A stretch of DNA of 64,000 nt from positions 62,001 through 126,000 of the forward strand of contig NZ_FQYY01000009.1 in the NCBI RefSeq assembly GCF_900141885.1. The letters are read 5' to 3'. Source of the DNA: Mesonia phycicola (GTDB lineage: Bacteria > Bacteroidota > Bacteroidia > Flavobacteriales > Flavobacteriaceae). A model generated the notes under the pieces. The model ran no database searches, was not told where the DNA came from, and worked only from the letters and a program-made list of their open reading frames with translations. Below are positions 54,953 through 64,000 of the stretch, piece by piece. The position numbers and the translations under genes were made by a program. How positions within the stretch are numbered: the first letter of the stretch is position 1; every line of letters starts with the position of its first letter.

Positions 54953-57900
54953 TTATTGTTTAACTATTTTTTGTGTAAAAATACTTCCGTTGGTAGTTTG
55001 TAAGTTAAAAAGGTAAATCCCAGTTGGTAATGTTGAAATATTAAGTTGGTTGTTAAAGTTTTCGTTAATAGTTTTATTCATTACTTTTCTTCCCATTGTG
55101 TCGTAGATGTTAATAGTACCTCCGTTAATATCTATGTCTTCAGTAGAAATGTTTAAAATTTCTTGCGTTGGATTTGGGTAAACTTGTACTTCATTTGATA
55201 CATACGTATCATCTCCTAATGTAGATTTATTAAATGTTATAATAAATCGATTAGTTTTTAAAGTCTCGCTAATAGATTCGTCTACTCTAAAGCTATAAAT
55301 AGAACCATTGCTTAATACAGTACTTTTATTAGTATAATTATCTTTTAAATAAACAGTGTAATCATCTAAACCTTGTAGTTCTGCTTTAAAAATATAATTA
55401 GTAGTTACGTAATTGTCTGTAAATAATTGAAGAGTTTCATTATCTGTAGGAATATTTCTAACTTCAATAGATACTAAGTTTCCATTTACATCTCTAGCAA
55501 TATTTTCATCTAGGTTATATAGTTTTGGAGCATCTTTGTAAGTGTATGCATTATCTCCAGTTTCTTGAAACTTTATTTTTAGACCATCAGAAGAATTGCT
55601 TGAAGAGTAATAAAGTTCTTCTTGAAAAATATTTAACTGTAAATATTTCTGTTCATTATTTGCAGTTCTAAATATATCAGTACTTTCTTGCTCTACAGTT
55701 TTAAAACTTTCTTCAAATGTAATAGAAGGAGTAGTACCAAGGTTACTTGTTAAAAAGAAAGCAGATTGCATTGGTTGTAAAAAGTTGTTTCCATCTCCAA
55801 CTGTACCTGTGTTTGTTAATATTTCTATAGTAGAATATGCACCTCTTGTACCTGAGTTAGGATCCCATATATAATAGTATAAAGGATTAATATTTGATGC
55901 TGCCGCACTATTTATCACTTGCTCCATATCTACAATGGCGTGGTATGGATTACCAAAGAAGTTAAAACTACCTTCTGTAAAATTAAAACCAGAGTTAAAA
56001 GTAACACTTCCTGTAGCTGCAGTACCTGTAGCTCTAAGTCTTGTGTCTGTAGGTGGGGTATCATTATCTGTAATATCAATAAATCTGTCTCCTCTAATTA
56101 TTAATCTATATGGTGCTCCTGCTGTTAAATTGCTAGTGGTATTAGCTGCAGCTTCCCAAGACTGTGTAGAGTTATTAAGAGTAAACATAGATGGGTTACC
56201 AGAAGGGTTATAATCAAAACCATTATACCCATCAGCGTTAGAGCCAACACCTGTAATGTGAGTCCCGTAATTATGTAAAACTGTAGCATCATCATAAGTT
56301 GCAGCGTCTTCTTGCCAGTTTGCTCTAATAGATGTAGTAGTTGTTATAGAAGAAGATACAAATCTATAAGCTCTATTTGCAGGAAAACATTGTTCTGCAG
56401 TAATATCACCAGAAATTGAACCAGTTACTTCTCCTATTTGAGCTGTGTTGCCAGTAAAGTCACAAGTAAGAGTGATATTTCCGTTGGTTGTTAATTGACC
56501 AGTAATAACTGTTAAAATCTCTGTGATTTTCATTTCAGTATTTACAACAACGCCATTATTGTTTTCAATAGTAAAATTAGCTAAATCACCATCTATAAAA
56601 CCAGAAGGGATAGTTTGTTGTGCTTGTCCAGACATATATAATTCTGAATTTGCTGCACTACCATCTATATAGCTGTTAACACCTGTGGTAATAGTTCCTT
56701 GAATAGTAAATAAATGTCCGTTTAATTCAATGGAAGTATTATCTCCTAAAATCAAATTATCTGCACCAGTATTAATATCTAAAATAGGATAATTAGTTAA
56801 TCCTGAAGGGATAGTTACATTGTAATTAGCATTTGGTACCTCAGCAATGTCCCAGTTGTTGGCATCATTCCAATCGTTATCAACACTACCATTCCACGTT
56901 GCATCACCACAACTCGTTGCATCTGCAATAGTAGCAGATATAACTTCTTTAAGACTTGAGCTATTAAATGCGATAGTGTGGTCACCACCAACTTCAAAAG
57001 ATAAATCATCAAAAACAGCTTGTCCAGAAGCATCTGTAGTTCTTGTAAGCGTACCTAATAATTGACCTGGACCAGTTTTGATATTTGCAGTGATATTAAA
57101 ACCTGCTTGAGCAACAGCATTTCCAGCATCATCTGTAACTTGAATTGTAAAGCTAGAAGGCAATGTACCATCACAGTTTGATGTAGTTGGTTGAGAAACT
57201 ATGTTAAAGTTACTAGCAACAGGTATGGATGGTTCGTTATATGCTATAAATGCAGGATCTGTACTACCACTTGGAGTGTAAATTAATGCTACAGCATCTG
57301 TAATGTTAGAAGCTGTTATTCCAAACTCAGATAATTCTATTGAAGCAAACTTGATTGTTTTATTATTGTTTACTTGTCCAGGACTACCGTTAAAATTAAA
57401 TAAATCAGTCTGCCAAGTTCCTAAGGTTGGAGCTGCAGAAAGAGTTACATCTACTCGGTTACCTACAGTATTACCTCCACTATCTACAAATCTTAATTCG
57501 TCTTTAGTAGTACTAACTTGAGCAATTTGTGAAACTAAAATATCAGGAATACCGTCTCCAACATCTATCATGTCTAAACCGGCAGAGCTTAATTCAAATC
57601 TAATTGTACTTGTTGAAGGAATATTGGTAAAATAAGTACCTAAATCTAAGCCATTTGGTCCTGCAGTTAAATATGATGCAAGTTCTGCTCCAGTAGGGTT
57701 AGCTGTAAAAGGTAAAGAAGAGGTAGAAGTACCATTGTCAATACCATCTGTTAATTGACCAAAACCAATGTAATAAGAACCACCGCCTGTTGTAGGTAAT
57801 TCTAACACCGGCAATGCTCTAAAATTTGCAGAGGTATAAGAAACTCCTTTAGAGGTTAATTTAGTATCATTAACACCAGTAGAATAAGTAGTACCGTTAG

Positions 57901-58117
57901 CGGTAAAAGCTAATACTGCATGAGAATCTTCAGGTAAAATACTATTGTTTGCTGAAGAGGTAGATTTCCAGTAACCTAGGTAATCTGTATAGATTTCTGT
58001 AACTTGAGCTTGATTATTAAATGAAATTAATAAAAACACAAAAAGTGCTAAAAATTTCATTATTGAGTAGCTAGTGTACTTTTTTTTCATAGAAAAATAA
58101 TTTGATATTTTAGCCAT
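54953..58117 (-). CDS. T9SS cargo protein with Ig-like domain, paralogue of the giant neighbour
   Basis: Up to 1054 residues. Three in-frame ATG starts exist, at 58117, 58090 and 58060; the last gives the most compact signal peptide (MKFLALFVFLLISFNNQAQ). After an N-terminal region of about 280 residues comes a filamin/Big_1-like domain (about 300-400, with VTDDAGNAVAQAGFNI), then a segment with NWDIAEVPNANYNVTIPSG, and from about 545 the module shared with the protein encoded at 50075-54673 (CDFTGNTAQIGEV, EQCFPANRAYRF, NFFGNPYHAIVDMEQV). It ends in a type A T9SS sorting domain with VYPNPTQE. First gene of the three-gene cassette. Confidence 0.85.
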   Translation of the reverse strand: MAKISNYFSMKKKYTSYSIMKFLALFVFLLISFNNQAQVTEIYTDYLGYWKSTSSANNSILPEDSHAVLAFTANGTTYSTGVNDTKLTSKGVSYTSANFRALPVLELPTTGGGSYYIGFGQLTDGIDNGTSTSSLPFTANPTGAELASYLTAGPNGLDLGTYFTNIPSTSTIRFELSSAGLDMIDVGDGIPDILVSQIAQVSTTKDELRFVDSGGNTVGNRVDVTLSAAPTLGTWQTDLFNFNGSPGQVNNNKTIKFASIELSEFGITASNITDAVALIYTPSGSTDPAFIAYNEPSIPVASNFNIVSQPTTSNCDGTLPSSFTIQVTDDAGNAVAQAGFNITANIKTGPGQLLGTLTRTTDASGQAVFDDLSFEVGGDHTIAFNSSSLKEVISATIADATSCGDATWNGSVDNDWNDANNWDIAEVPNANYNVTIPSGLTNYPILDINTGADNLILGDNTSIELNGHLFTIQGTITTGVNSYIDGSAANSELYMSGQAQQTIPSGFIDGDLANFTIENNNGVVVNTEMKITEILTVITGQLTTNGNITLTCDFTGNTAQIGEVTGSISGDITAEQCFPANRAYRFVSSSITTTTSIRANWQEDAATYDDATVLHNYGTHITGVGSNADGYNGFDYNPSGNPSMFTLNNSTQSWEAAANTTSNLTAGAPYRLIIRGDRFIDITDNDTPPTDTRLRATGTAATGSVTFNSGFNFTEGSFNFFGNPYHAIVDMEQVINSAAASNINPLYYYIWDPNSGTRGAYSTIEILTNTGTVGDGNNFLQPMQSAFFLTSNLGTTPSITFEESFKTVEQESTDIFRTANNEQKYLQLNIFQEELYYSSSNSSDGLKIKFQETGDNAYTYKDAPKLYNLDENIARDVNGNLVSIEVRNIPTDNETLQLFTDNYVTTNYIFKAELQGLDDYTVYLKDNYTNKSTVLSNGSIYSFRVDESISETLKTNRFIITFNKSTLGDDTYVSNEVQVYPNPTQEILNISTEDIDINGGTINIYDTMGRKVMNKTINENFNNQLNISTLPTGIYLFNLQTTNGSIFTQKIVKQ

Positions 58118-58134
58118 AAAATTTTATGGAACAC

Positions 58135-58142
58135 CAAATGTA
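58135..58142 (-). promoter_or_regulatory. -7 element upstream of the T9SS cassette
   Basis: On the minus strand TACATTTG matches TAnnTTTG exactly, 17 bp before the first possible ATG. No TTG is seen at the usual -33 distance. Confidence 0.35.
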
Positions 58143-58227
58143 GTACATAGATTTCGTAATGATTTTTTTTTTCGATTAAAGGCTTTATTATGCCGATGAA
58201 TACACTTTATTAACTTTTTGTTATGGT

Positions 58228-59688
58228 TTATTGATTTGGTAAATCCCCTGGGCCTTTAGTTGGTAATTCAGATTTCCCCATTAAATATTTATCTACTTCA
58301 CGTGCAGCTTCTCTGCCTTCAGAAATTGCCCAAACAATTAACGATTGTCCTCGACGCATATCTCCTGCTGTAAAGATGTTTTTAATGTTGGTTTGGTATT
58401 TTTTATTAGACTGAATGTTAGATCTTTCTGTAGTGTTTAAACCTAGTTGTTCACTCAATGTTTTTTCAGGGCCAGTAAAACCGAGCGCTAATAAAGCTAA
58501 ATCACAGGGCCATTCTTTTTCAGAGCCTTCTATTTCTTTTAGTTGCGGTCTGTTTCCTTCGTTTTTTATCCATTTTACTTCTACTGTTTTTAAAGATTTA
58601 AGTTTTCCTTTTTCATCTTTTATAAATTCTTTAGTAAGAATGCTCCAATTTCTGTCTACGCCTTCTTCATGAGAAGAGCTTGTTTTAAGCGTAAATGGCC
58701 AATAAGGCCAAGGGTGATCTTTTGTTCTATGAGTAGTAGGCATAGGCATAATTTCAAAATTTGTAACAGATTTTGCGCCGTGTCTATTAGAAGTACCTAC
58801 ACAATCAGATCCAGTATCTCCACCGCCAATAACAATTACATGTTTGTTTTTTGCAGAAAGTTTTTCTTCTGTTTTAGCTAAGCCATCTACAACTTTATTG
58901 TTATGGCTTAAAAATTCCATAGCTTGTATTACTCCTTCTGCATTTGCGCCTTCAATAGGTAGTGGTCTTCTTTGTGTTGCTCCACCGCATAAAACTATAG
59001 CGTCAAAATTGTTTAACTCTTTAATATTGTAGTTTTTACCTACGTATGTATTTGTTTTAAAGATTACACCTTCTGCTTCCATCTGCTGAAGCCTTCTGTC
59101 TATAACGCTTTTGTCTAATTTAAAATCAGGAATCCCATAACGAAGCAAGCCTCCAATTTTTTCAGCTCTTTCAAATACGGTTACGGTATGTCCTGCTCTT
59201 CTTAACTGTTGCGCAGTTGCTAAGCCAGCAGGGCCAGAACCTATAATTGCTACAGTTTTTCCTGTTTCTATTTTAGGCTTTTTAGGGGTAATCCAACCTT
59301 CTTCAAACCCTTTTTCTACAATATATTTTTCAATTAACTCAATACTAACAGGTGGCTCGATAATGCCTAATACACAAGAAGATTCACAAGGGGCAGGGCA
59401 AAGTCTTCCTGTAAATTCAGGAAAATTATTTGTAGAGTGTAAAATTTGTAGTGCTTTGTACCATTCATTTTGATAAACAGCATCGTTAAAATCTGGAATT
59501 AAATTACCTAATGGGCAACCGCTGTGACAAAATGGAATACCACAATTCATACATCTCGCACCTTGTTCTTCAAGAGTTTGTTGACTTAATTTTTTAGAAA
59601 ACTCTTTGTAGTTTTTAATTCTTTCAGAAGGTGAAATGTTTTCTTCTGTCTTTCTTTCATGTGCTAAAAATCCTCTTAACTCTCCCAT
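58228..59688 (-). CDS. gltD: Glutamate synthase small subunit
   Basis: A 486-residue NADPH-dependent flavoprotein. Two 4Fe-4S sites in the N-terminal domain ([16 protein letters not shown] near 41-56 and [12 protein letters not shown] near 97-108), FAD site [19 protein letters not shown] near 149-167, NADPH site GGGDTGSDC near 285-293, and the second FAD motif [12 protein letters not shown] near 442-453. It passes electrons from NADPH to GltB. Its ATG overlaps the gltB stop by one base (TAATG). Confidence 0.97.
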   Translation of the reverse strand: MGELRGFLAHERKTEENISPSERIKNYKEFSKKLSQQTLEEQGARCMNCGIPFCHSGCPLGNLIPDFNDAVYQNEWYKALQILHSTNNFPEFTGRLCPAPCESSCVLGIIEPPVSIELIEKYIVEKGFEEGWITPKKPKIETGKTVAIIGSGPAGLATAQQLRRAGHTVTVFERAEKIGGLLRYGIPDFKLDKSVIDRRLQQMEAEGVIFKTNTYVGKNYNIKELNNFDAIVLCGGATQRRPLPIEGANAEGVIQAMEFLSHNNKVVDGLAKTEEKLSAKNKHVIVIGGGDTGSDCVGTSNRHGAKSVTNFEIMPMPTTHRTKDHPWPYWPFTLKTSSSHEEGVDRNWSILTKEFIKDEKGKLKSLKTVEVKWIKNEGNRPQLKEIEGSEKEWPCDLALLALGFTGPEKTLSEQLGLNTTERSNIQSNKKYQTNIKNIFTAGDMRRGQSLIVWAISEGREAAREVDKYLMGKSELPTKGPGDLPNQ

Positions 59689-62600
59689 TATACCGTTTTT
59701 AATTCTGCTGTTGTGTTATTTTTTTCTTCCTCAATTTTTTGTAACGCTTTTTTAAATTCTGTAGGCATTACCTTTATAAAATGATGTTTTTGTTCTTCCC
59801 AGTTTTCAATAATTTCTTTAGCAATTTTACTTTCTGTATGTTTAAAATGATTTTTAATTAAATGTTTTACTTCTTCTTGATTTTCTTCAGAAGGTTCTTC
59901 TAGTTCAATCATTTCCATGTTGAAATTATGGTGGTCTAGGTCTTGATTAGGATTGTAGAGATAGGCAACTCCACCGCTCATTCCTGCAGCAAAATTTCTT
60001 CCTATTTTTCCTAAAATTACTGCAATACCTCCAGTCATATACTCACAGCCATGATCACCAATCCCTTCTATAACCGCTTTGGCACCAGAATTTCTTACAC
60101 AAAAACGCTCACCTCCAATTCCGTTGATGTAAACTTCTCCGCTAATTGCTCCATACAAAGCAACATTACCAATTATGATATTTTCATGAGATTTAAAGGT
60201 TGCTGCTGTGGGTTTTTTTACTGTTAGAGTTGCTCCAGATAAACCTTTACCTATATAATCATTTGTGTTACCAATTACATTTAGCGTAAGGCCTCTAGTA
60301 GCAAACGCTCCAAAACTTTGCCCTGCAGAACCGGTAAAATTAATGGTAAGTGTATTTTCTGGTAAGCCTTGTGCGCCGTGAATTTTAGAAATTTCATTAC
60401 TTATAATAGCTCCCGTAGTTCTATTCATATTATTAATAGGGAAACTAAGATTCATTTTCTCTTTTCTGTAAATTGCTGGGTGCGCTTTACTTAAAATTTT
60501 AAAATCTAGCACTTTTTCTAATTGATGATCTTGGTCTTGCGTTTTATGTAGCGCCATATCTTCATCAATTTTTGGTTTGTATAAAATTTTAGATAAATCT
60601 ATGCCTTGCGCTTTATAATGTTTAACGGCTTTATTCATATCTAATTTTTGACTTTGGCCTACCATCTCATTCATAGTACGATAACCTAGACTTGCCATAA
60701 TTTGTCGAAGTTCTTGAGCTACAAAATACATGTAGTTAATTACATCTTCTGGGGTGCCTTTAAAGTTCTTTCTTAATTCTGGGTCTTGGGTAGCAATACC
60801 AACAGGGCAAGTGTTTAGATGGCAAGCTCTCATCATAATACAACCTGTGGCTACTAATGGTGCTGTAGAGAAACCAAACTCTTCTGCACCTAAAAGAGCT
60901 GCAATAGCTACATCTCTACCTGTTTTTAATTGTCCGTCACATTCAATTGTAATTCTATTTCTTAAGTTGTTAAGCAATAGCGTTTGTTGTGCTTCTGCAA
61001 TACCTAACTCCCAAGGTAGTCCTGCATGCCTTAGTGAGGTTAGGGCAGATGCACCAGTACCACCATCAAAACCAGAAATTAGAACTACGTCTGCTTTTGC
61101 TTTTGCAACTCCTGCAGCAATAGTACCAACGCCAACTTTTGAAACAAGTTTCACATTAATTCTAGCTTCTCTATTTGCATTTTTTAAATCGAAAATAAGT
61201 TGTGCTAAATCTTCAATTGAATAAATATCGTGGTGTGGAGGGGGAGATATAAGCCCAACAAATGGAGTAGAGTTTCTTGTTTTAGCAATGTCTGGATTTA
61301 CTTTTGCACCCGGTAATTGCCCACCTTCACCAGGTTTGGCTCCTTGTGCCATTTTAATTTGAATTTCTTTGGCACTACTTAAATAATTGATAGAAACTCC
61401 AAACCTACCAGATGCTACTTGTTTTATGGCGCTGTTTCTCCAATTTCCGTTTTGGTCTTTGTTAAAGCGATCTGGGTCTTCACCACCTTCACCTGAGTTA
61501 CTTTTACCGCTTAGACGATTCATGGCGATGGCTAAATTCTCATGGGCTTCTTTGCTAATAGAGCCAAAAGACATAGCGCCGGTTTTAAACCTTTTTACAA
61601 TCTCTGTCCAAGGTTCTACTTCGTCTATAGAAATAGGGTCTAAATCTTTAAATTTAAACAAACCTCTTAACGTCATTAACCGTTCGTTTTGCTCGTTAAT
61701 TAATTTAGAATATTCTTCGTAACTAGTAGGGTTATTTTGTTTTACTGCTTGTTGTAGTTTAGCTACGCTAGCCGGGTTAAACATATGGCGTTCTCCATTT
61801 CTTCTCCAGCGGTAATCTCCTCCTATATCTAAAGCTAACCCAGTTTCTACTTGTTGAGTTTTAAATGCTTTGTGGTATCTTTTTTGAATTTCTTTTTCTA
61901 TTTCATATAAACCAATACCTTCAATTCTGGTAGGCGTATTTGTAAAATATTTGTTGACAAATTTTTGATTAAGACCAAGTATTTCAAAAATTTGAGAACC
62001 TCTGTAAGAAAGTAGCGTAGAGATCCCTATTTTATTCATTATTTTAATAATTCCCTTACCAATAGCTTTATTAAAATTTTGTACCGCAACTTCTGGTTCT
62101 GTAATTTTAATATCTCTGTCTTCTACCAGTTTATAAATAATTTCATTTACTAGATAAGGGTTAATTGCACTTGCGCCGTAACCGAATAAAAGTGCAAAAT
62201 GATGTGGTTCTCGTGGTTCTGCAGATTCAATCACGATGCCAAAAGATGATCTTCTGTGATGTTTTTTTAATCGGTGATGCACAAACGAGCAGGCTAGTAA
62301 ACAAGGAATTGGCGCTAGTTTTTCTGAAACTCCTCTGTCTGAAAGAATAAGAATATTGCAACCTTCATCTACTGCGATTTTTGTTTCTGAAATAATTTCT
62401 TCTAATCTATTTTCTAATCCGTTTAATCCTTTTTCTGCTTCGTAGAGAATAGAAATACTAACGGTCTTAAAATCGGGGTGATTTATGTATTTTATTTTGT
62501 CTAAATCTTCGTTAGAAATGACAGGATTTTGGATTCTTAATTTTTTACAGTGCTTGGGAACAATATCAAATAAATTGTGATCTTCTCCTATAGAAAGGCT

Positions 62601-64000
62601 AATGTCTGTAATAATTTCTTCTCTAATTCCGTCTAATGGTGGATTGGTAACTTGTGCAAATAACTGTTTAAAATAATTAAATAATAATTGTGGTTGATCT
62701 GAAAGTACAGCTAAAGGTATATCTGAACCCATAGAGCCAATTGCCTCTTTCCCTAATGTGGCCATTGGAGTAATAATGGTAGAGATGTCTTCTAAGGTAT
62801 ATCCAAAAAGTTTTTGTCTTGAGTTAAGGTCTATTTTTTCTATGGTAGATTGATTGCCGGTATAAGCAATATTAGATAGTGGGAGTAAATTATTGTTTAA
62901 CCATTCTCTGTAAGGTCTTTTGGTAACAACTTCATATTTTACTTCTTCATCTTCAATAATTCTTCCTTTTACCATATCTACCAAGAACATTTTTCCTGGT
63001 TCTAACCTACCGTGATACTCCACATTTCCTGGTTTAATATCTATTACGCCAGTTTCTGAAGCCATTACTACGTAACCGTCTTTTGTAACAGTGTATCTAG
63101 AAGGTCTTAATCCGTTTCTGTCTAAAAGAGCGCCAATATAATTTCCGTCTGTAAAAGGAATAGAAGCAGGGCCATCCCAAGGCTCCATAATACATGCGTT
63201 GTATTCATAAAATGCTTTTTTTTCATCACTCATTACAGGGTTTTTTTCCCAAGCCTCTGGTACCATCATCATCATAGCTTCTGGTAAAGATCTTCCTGTG
63301 TGTAGTAATAACTCTAAAGCCATATCCATAGAGGCAGAGTCAGATTTTCCTTCCATAGTAATCGGAAGAATTTTCTTGATGTCTTCTCCAAAAAAATCAC
63401 TTTTAAAAAGTTCTTCTCTGGCTTTCATTCGGCTTAAATTACCACGTAACGTATTTATTTCTCCATTATGACACATATACCTAAATGGTTGTGCCAAATC
63501 CCAAGTCGGGAAGGTGTTGGTAGAGAATCGTTGATGAACTAATGCTAGTTTGGTAACTACATCGTCATCATTTAAATCTTGATAATAGGTGTTAATGTCA
63601 TTTGGCATTAATAAACCTTTGTAGATAATAGTGTTGGTAGAAAGACTAGAAACATAAAAATTATCTTTTTCTAAAAGGTCTGATTGATTTATGCGGTTTT
63701 CAGCAATTTTACGAGCAGCAAATAATTTTCCATTAAATTCTTCTGCAGTACATTTTGTTGGTTTCGCAATAAATACTTGGTAGACTTTAGGTTCAGATAA
63801 TTTAGCGATACTCCCTAAACAAGTAGCGTCTATAGGTACTTTTCTCCATCCAATTAAATCTAATTTTTGATTTTGTAATTCTTCTTCAAAAAGTGTTTGA
63901 CAAATTTTTAATTGATTAGGTGCCTGCGGAAGAAAAAACATCCCGACTGCGTATTCTTTAAATTCTGGTAATTCAAAACTGCAGACTTTTTTAAAGAATT
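59688..64000 (-). CDS. gltB: Glutamate synthase large subunit, N-terminus cut by window edge
   Basis: The frame stays open to base 64000, beyond the first visible ATG at 63941, which lies inside the amidotransferase domain (EFKEYAVG-MFFLPQ), so the true start is outside the window and about 1437 of roughly 1500 residues are seen. Domains in order: the rest of the class II glutamine amidotransferase, the central domain, the FMN-binding synthase domain with ISGFDGGTGASAL, the 3Fe-4S cysteines in CIMMRACHLNTCPVG, and the GXGXG helix domain with GSAGQSFGAFATRG. It makes two glutamate from glutamine and 2-oxoglutarate. Confidence 0.97.
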   Translation of the reverse strand, partial: FFKKVCSFELPEFKEYAVGMFFLPQAPNQLKICQTLFEEELQNQKLDLIGWRKVPIDATCLGSIAKLSEPKVYQVFIAKPTKCTAEEFNGKLFAARKIAENRINQSDLLEKDNFYVSSLSTNTIIYKGLLMPNDINTYYQDLNDDDVVTKLALVHQRFSTNTFPTWDLAQPFRYMCHNGEINTLRGNLSRMKAREELFKSDFFGEDIKKILPITMEGKSDSASMDMALELLLHTGRSLPEAMMMMVPEAWEKNPVMSDEKKAFYEYNACIMEPWDGPASIPFTDGNYIGALLDRNGLRPSRYTVTKDGYVVMASETGVIDIKPGNVEYHGRLEPGKMFLVDMVKGRIIEDEEVKYEVVTKRPYREWLNNNLLPLSNIAYTGNQSTIEKIDLNSRQKLFGYTLEDISTIITPMATLGKEAIGSMGSDIPLAVLSDQPQLLFNYFKQLFAQVTNPPLDGIREEIITDISLSIGEDHNLFDIVPKHCKKLRIQNPVISNEDLDKIKYINHPDFKTVSISILYEAEKGLNGLENRLEEIISETKIAVDEGCNILILSDRGVSEKLAPIPCLLACSFVHHRLKKHHRRSSFGIVIESAEPREPHHFALLFGYGASAINPYLVNEIIYKLVEDRDIKITEPEVAVQNFNKAIGKGIIKIMNKIGISTLLSYRGSQIFEILGLNQKFVNKYFTNTPTRIEGIGLYEIEKEIQKRYHKAFKTQQVETGLALDIGGDYRWRRNGERHMFNPASVAKLQQAVKQNNPTSYEEYSKLINEQNERLMTLRGLFKFKDLDPISIDEVEPWTEIVKRFKTGAMSFGSISKEAHENLAIAMNRLSGKSNSGEGGEDPDRFNKDQNGNWRNSAIKQVASGRFGVSINYLSSAKEIQIKMAQGAKPGEGGQLPGAKVNPDIAKTRNSTPFVGLISPPPHHDIYSIEDLAQLIFDLKNANREARINVKLVSKVGVGTIAAGVAKAKADVVLISGFDGGTGASALTSLRHAGLPWELGIAEAQQTLLLNNLRNRITIECDGQLKTGRDVAIAALLGAEEFGFSTAPLVATGCIMMRACHLNTCPVGIATQDPELRKNFKGTPEDVINYMYFVAQELRQIMASLGYRTMNEMVGQSQKLDMNKAVKHYKAQGIDLSKILYKPKIDEDMALHKTQDQDHQLEKVLDFKILSKAHPAIYRKEKMNLSFPINNMNRTTGAIISNEISKIHGAQGLPENTLTINFTGSAGQSFGAFATRGLTLNVIGNTNDYIGKGLSGATLTVKKPTAATFKSHENIIIGNVALYGAISGEVYINGIGGERFCVRNSGAKAVIEGIGDHGCEYMTGGIAVILGKIGRNFAAGMSGGVAYLYNPNQDLDHHNFNMEMIELEEPSEENQEEVKHLIKNHFKHTESKIAKEIIENWEEQKHHFIKVMPTEFKKALQKIEEEKNNTTAELKTV

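Noticed and set aside
60754-61224. A 156-codon open frame on the plus strand opposite gltB
   Set aside because: It lies wholly antisense to the conserved synthase domain of gltB, and its product is low-complexity and shows no domain. Long antisense frames are expected opposite conserved genes.
61387-61722. A 111-codon plus-strand frame opposite gltB
   Set aside because: It is antisense to conserved gltB sequence, with no recognisable protein features.
1-64000. CRISPR arrays, tRNA or rRNA genes, insertion sequences, prophage
   Set aside because: No spaced direct repeats, cloverleaf or rRNA sequence, transposase, integrase or phage structural genes were recognised; intergenic regions are short and mostly explained by promoters and terminators.

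Overview
The window is 64 kb of low-GC chromosome from a member of the Bacteroidota, almost certainly a marine Flavobacteriaceae. The evidence is the SusC/SusD pair, two large secreted proteins with type IX secretion (T9SS) sorting domains, promoters of the Bacteroidota form TTG-N17-20-TAnnTTTG, the absence of Shine-Dalgarno sequences, and the purH-mreBCD-mrdA-rodA gene order. I cannot name a genus from sequence alone. No tRNA, rRNA, CRISPR array, insertion sequence or prophage was seen.

Layout. (1) 1-14012, all on the minus strand: an alginate utilisation locus. In transcription order it holds a FadR-type GntR regulator, SusC, SusD, a two-domain PL6 alginate lyase, an IPT/TIG surface lipoprotein, a PL17 oligoalginate lyase, a KdgF-like cupin, an ExuT-type MFS transporter and an SDR reductase cut by the window edge. 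Alginate would be cut outside and in the periplasm to unsaturated monouronates, which KdgF and the SDR feed towards 2-keto-3-deoxygluconate. Two palindromic operators sit on the regulator's own promoter. (2) 14275-18049: a siderophore-type TonB receptor and a PepSY membrane protein, behind a promoter bracketed by two Fur-box-like repeats. (3) 18144-29555: a MacB-type permease, purH, the rod-shape operon mreB-mreC-mreD-mrdA-rodA, and a two-gene redox unit (FAD oxidoreductase plus polyferredoxin membrane protein). (4) 29638-50007: surface polysaccharide synthesis. Three glycosyltransferases that look like a polyprenyl-phosphate-sugar module come first, then a CapD/PglF-type dehydratase on the opposite strand, Wza and Wzc, an OmpA-family protein on the opposite strand, and a run of overlapping genes: flippase, sulfotransferase, GT56, GT2, EpsG-type polymerase, GT2, two GT4, a PglC-like initiating transferase and a PglD-like acetyltransferase. 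The product is likely a sulfated exopolysaccharide or capsule with a bacillosamine-type first sugar. (5) 50075-58117, minus strand: two giant T9SS cargo proteins sharing a C-terminal module of about 500 residues, with a 65-residue protein between them that has an exosortase-like (PID-CTERM-type) C-terminal signal. This is the least understood part of the window. (6) 58228-64000, minus strand: gltB and gltD, glutamate synthase, with gltB cut by the right edge.

The best candidates for something undescribed are the T9SS / small-CTERM-protein / T9SS cassette, the overlapping operator-promoter of the alginate regulator, and the mixed sulfotransferase-GT56-PglC/D polysaccharide cluster.
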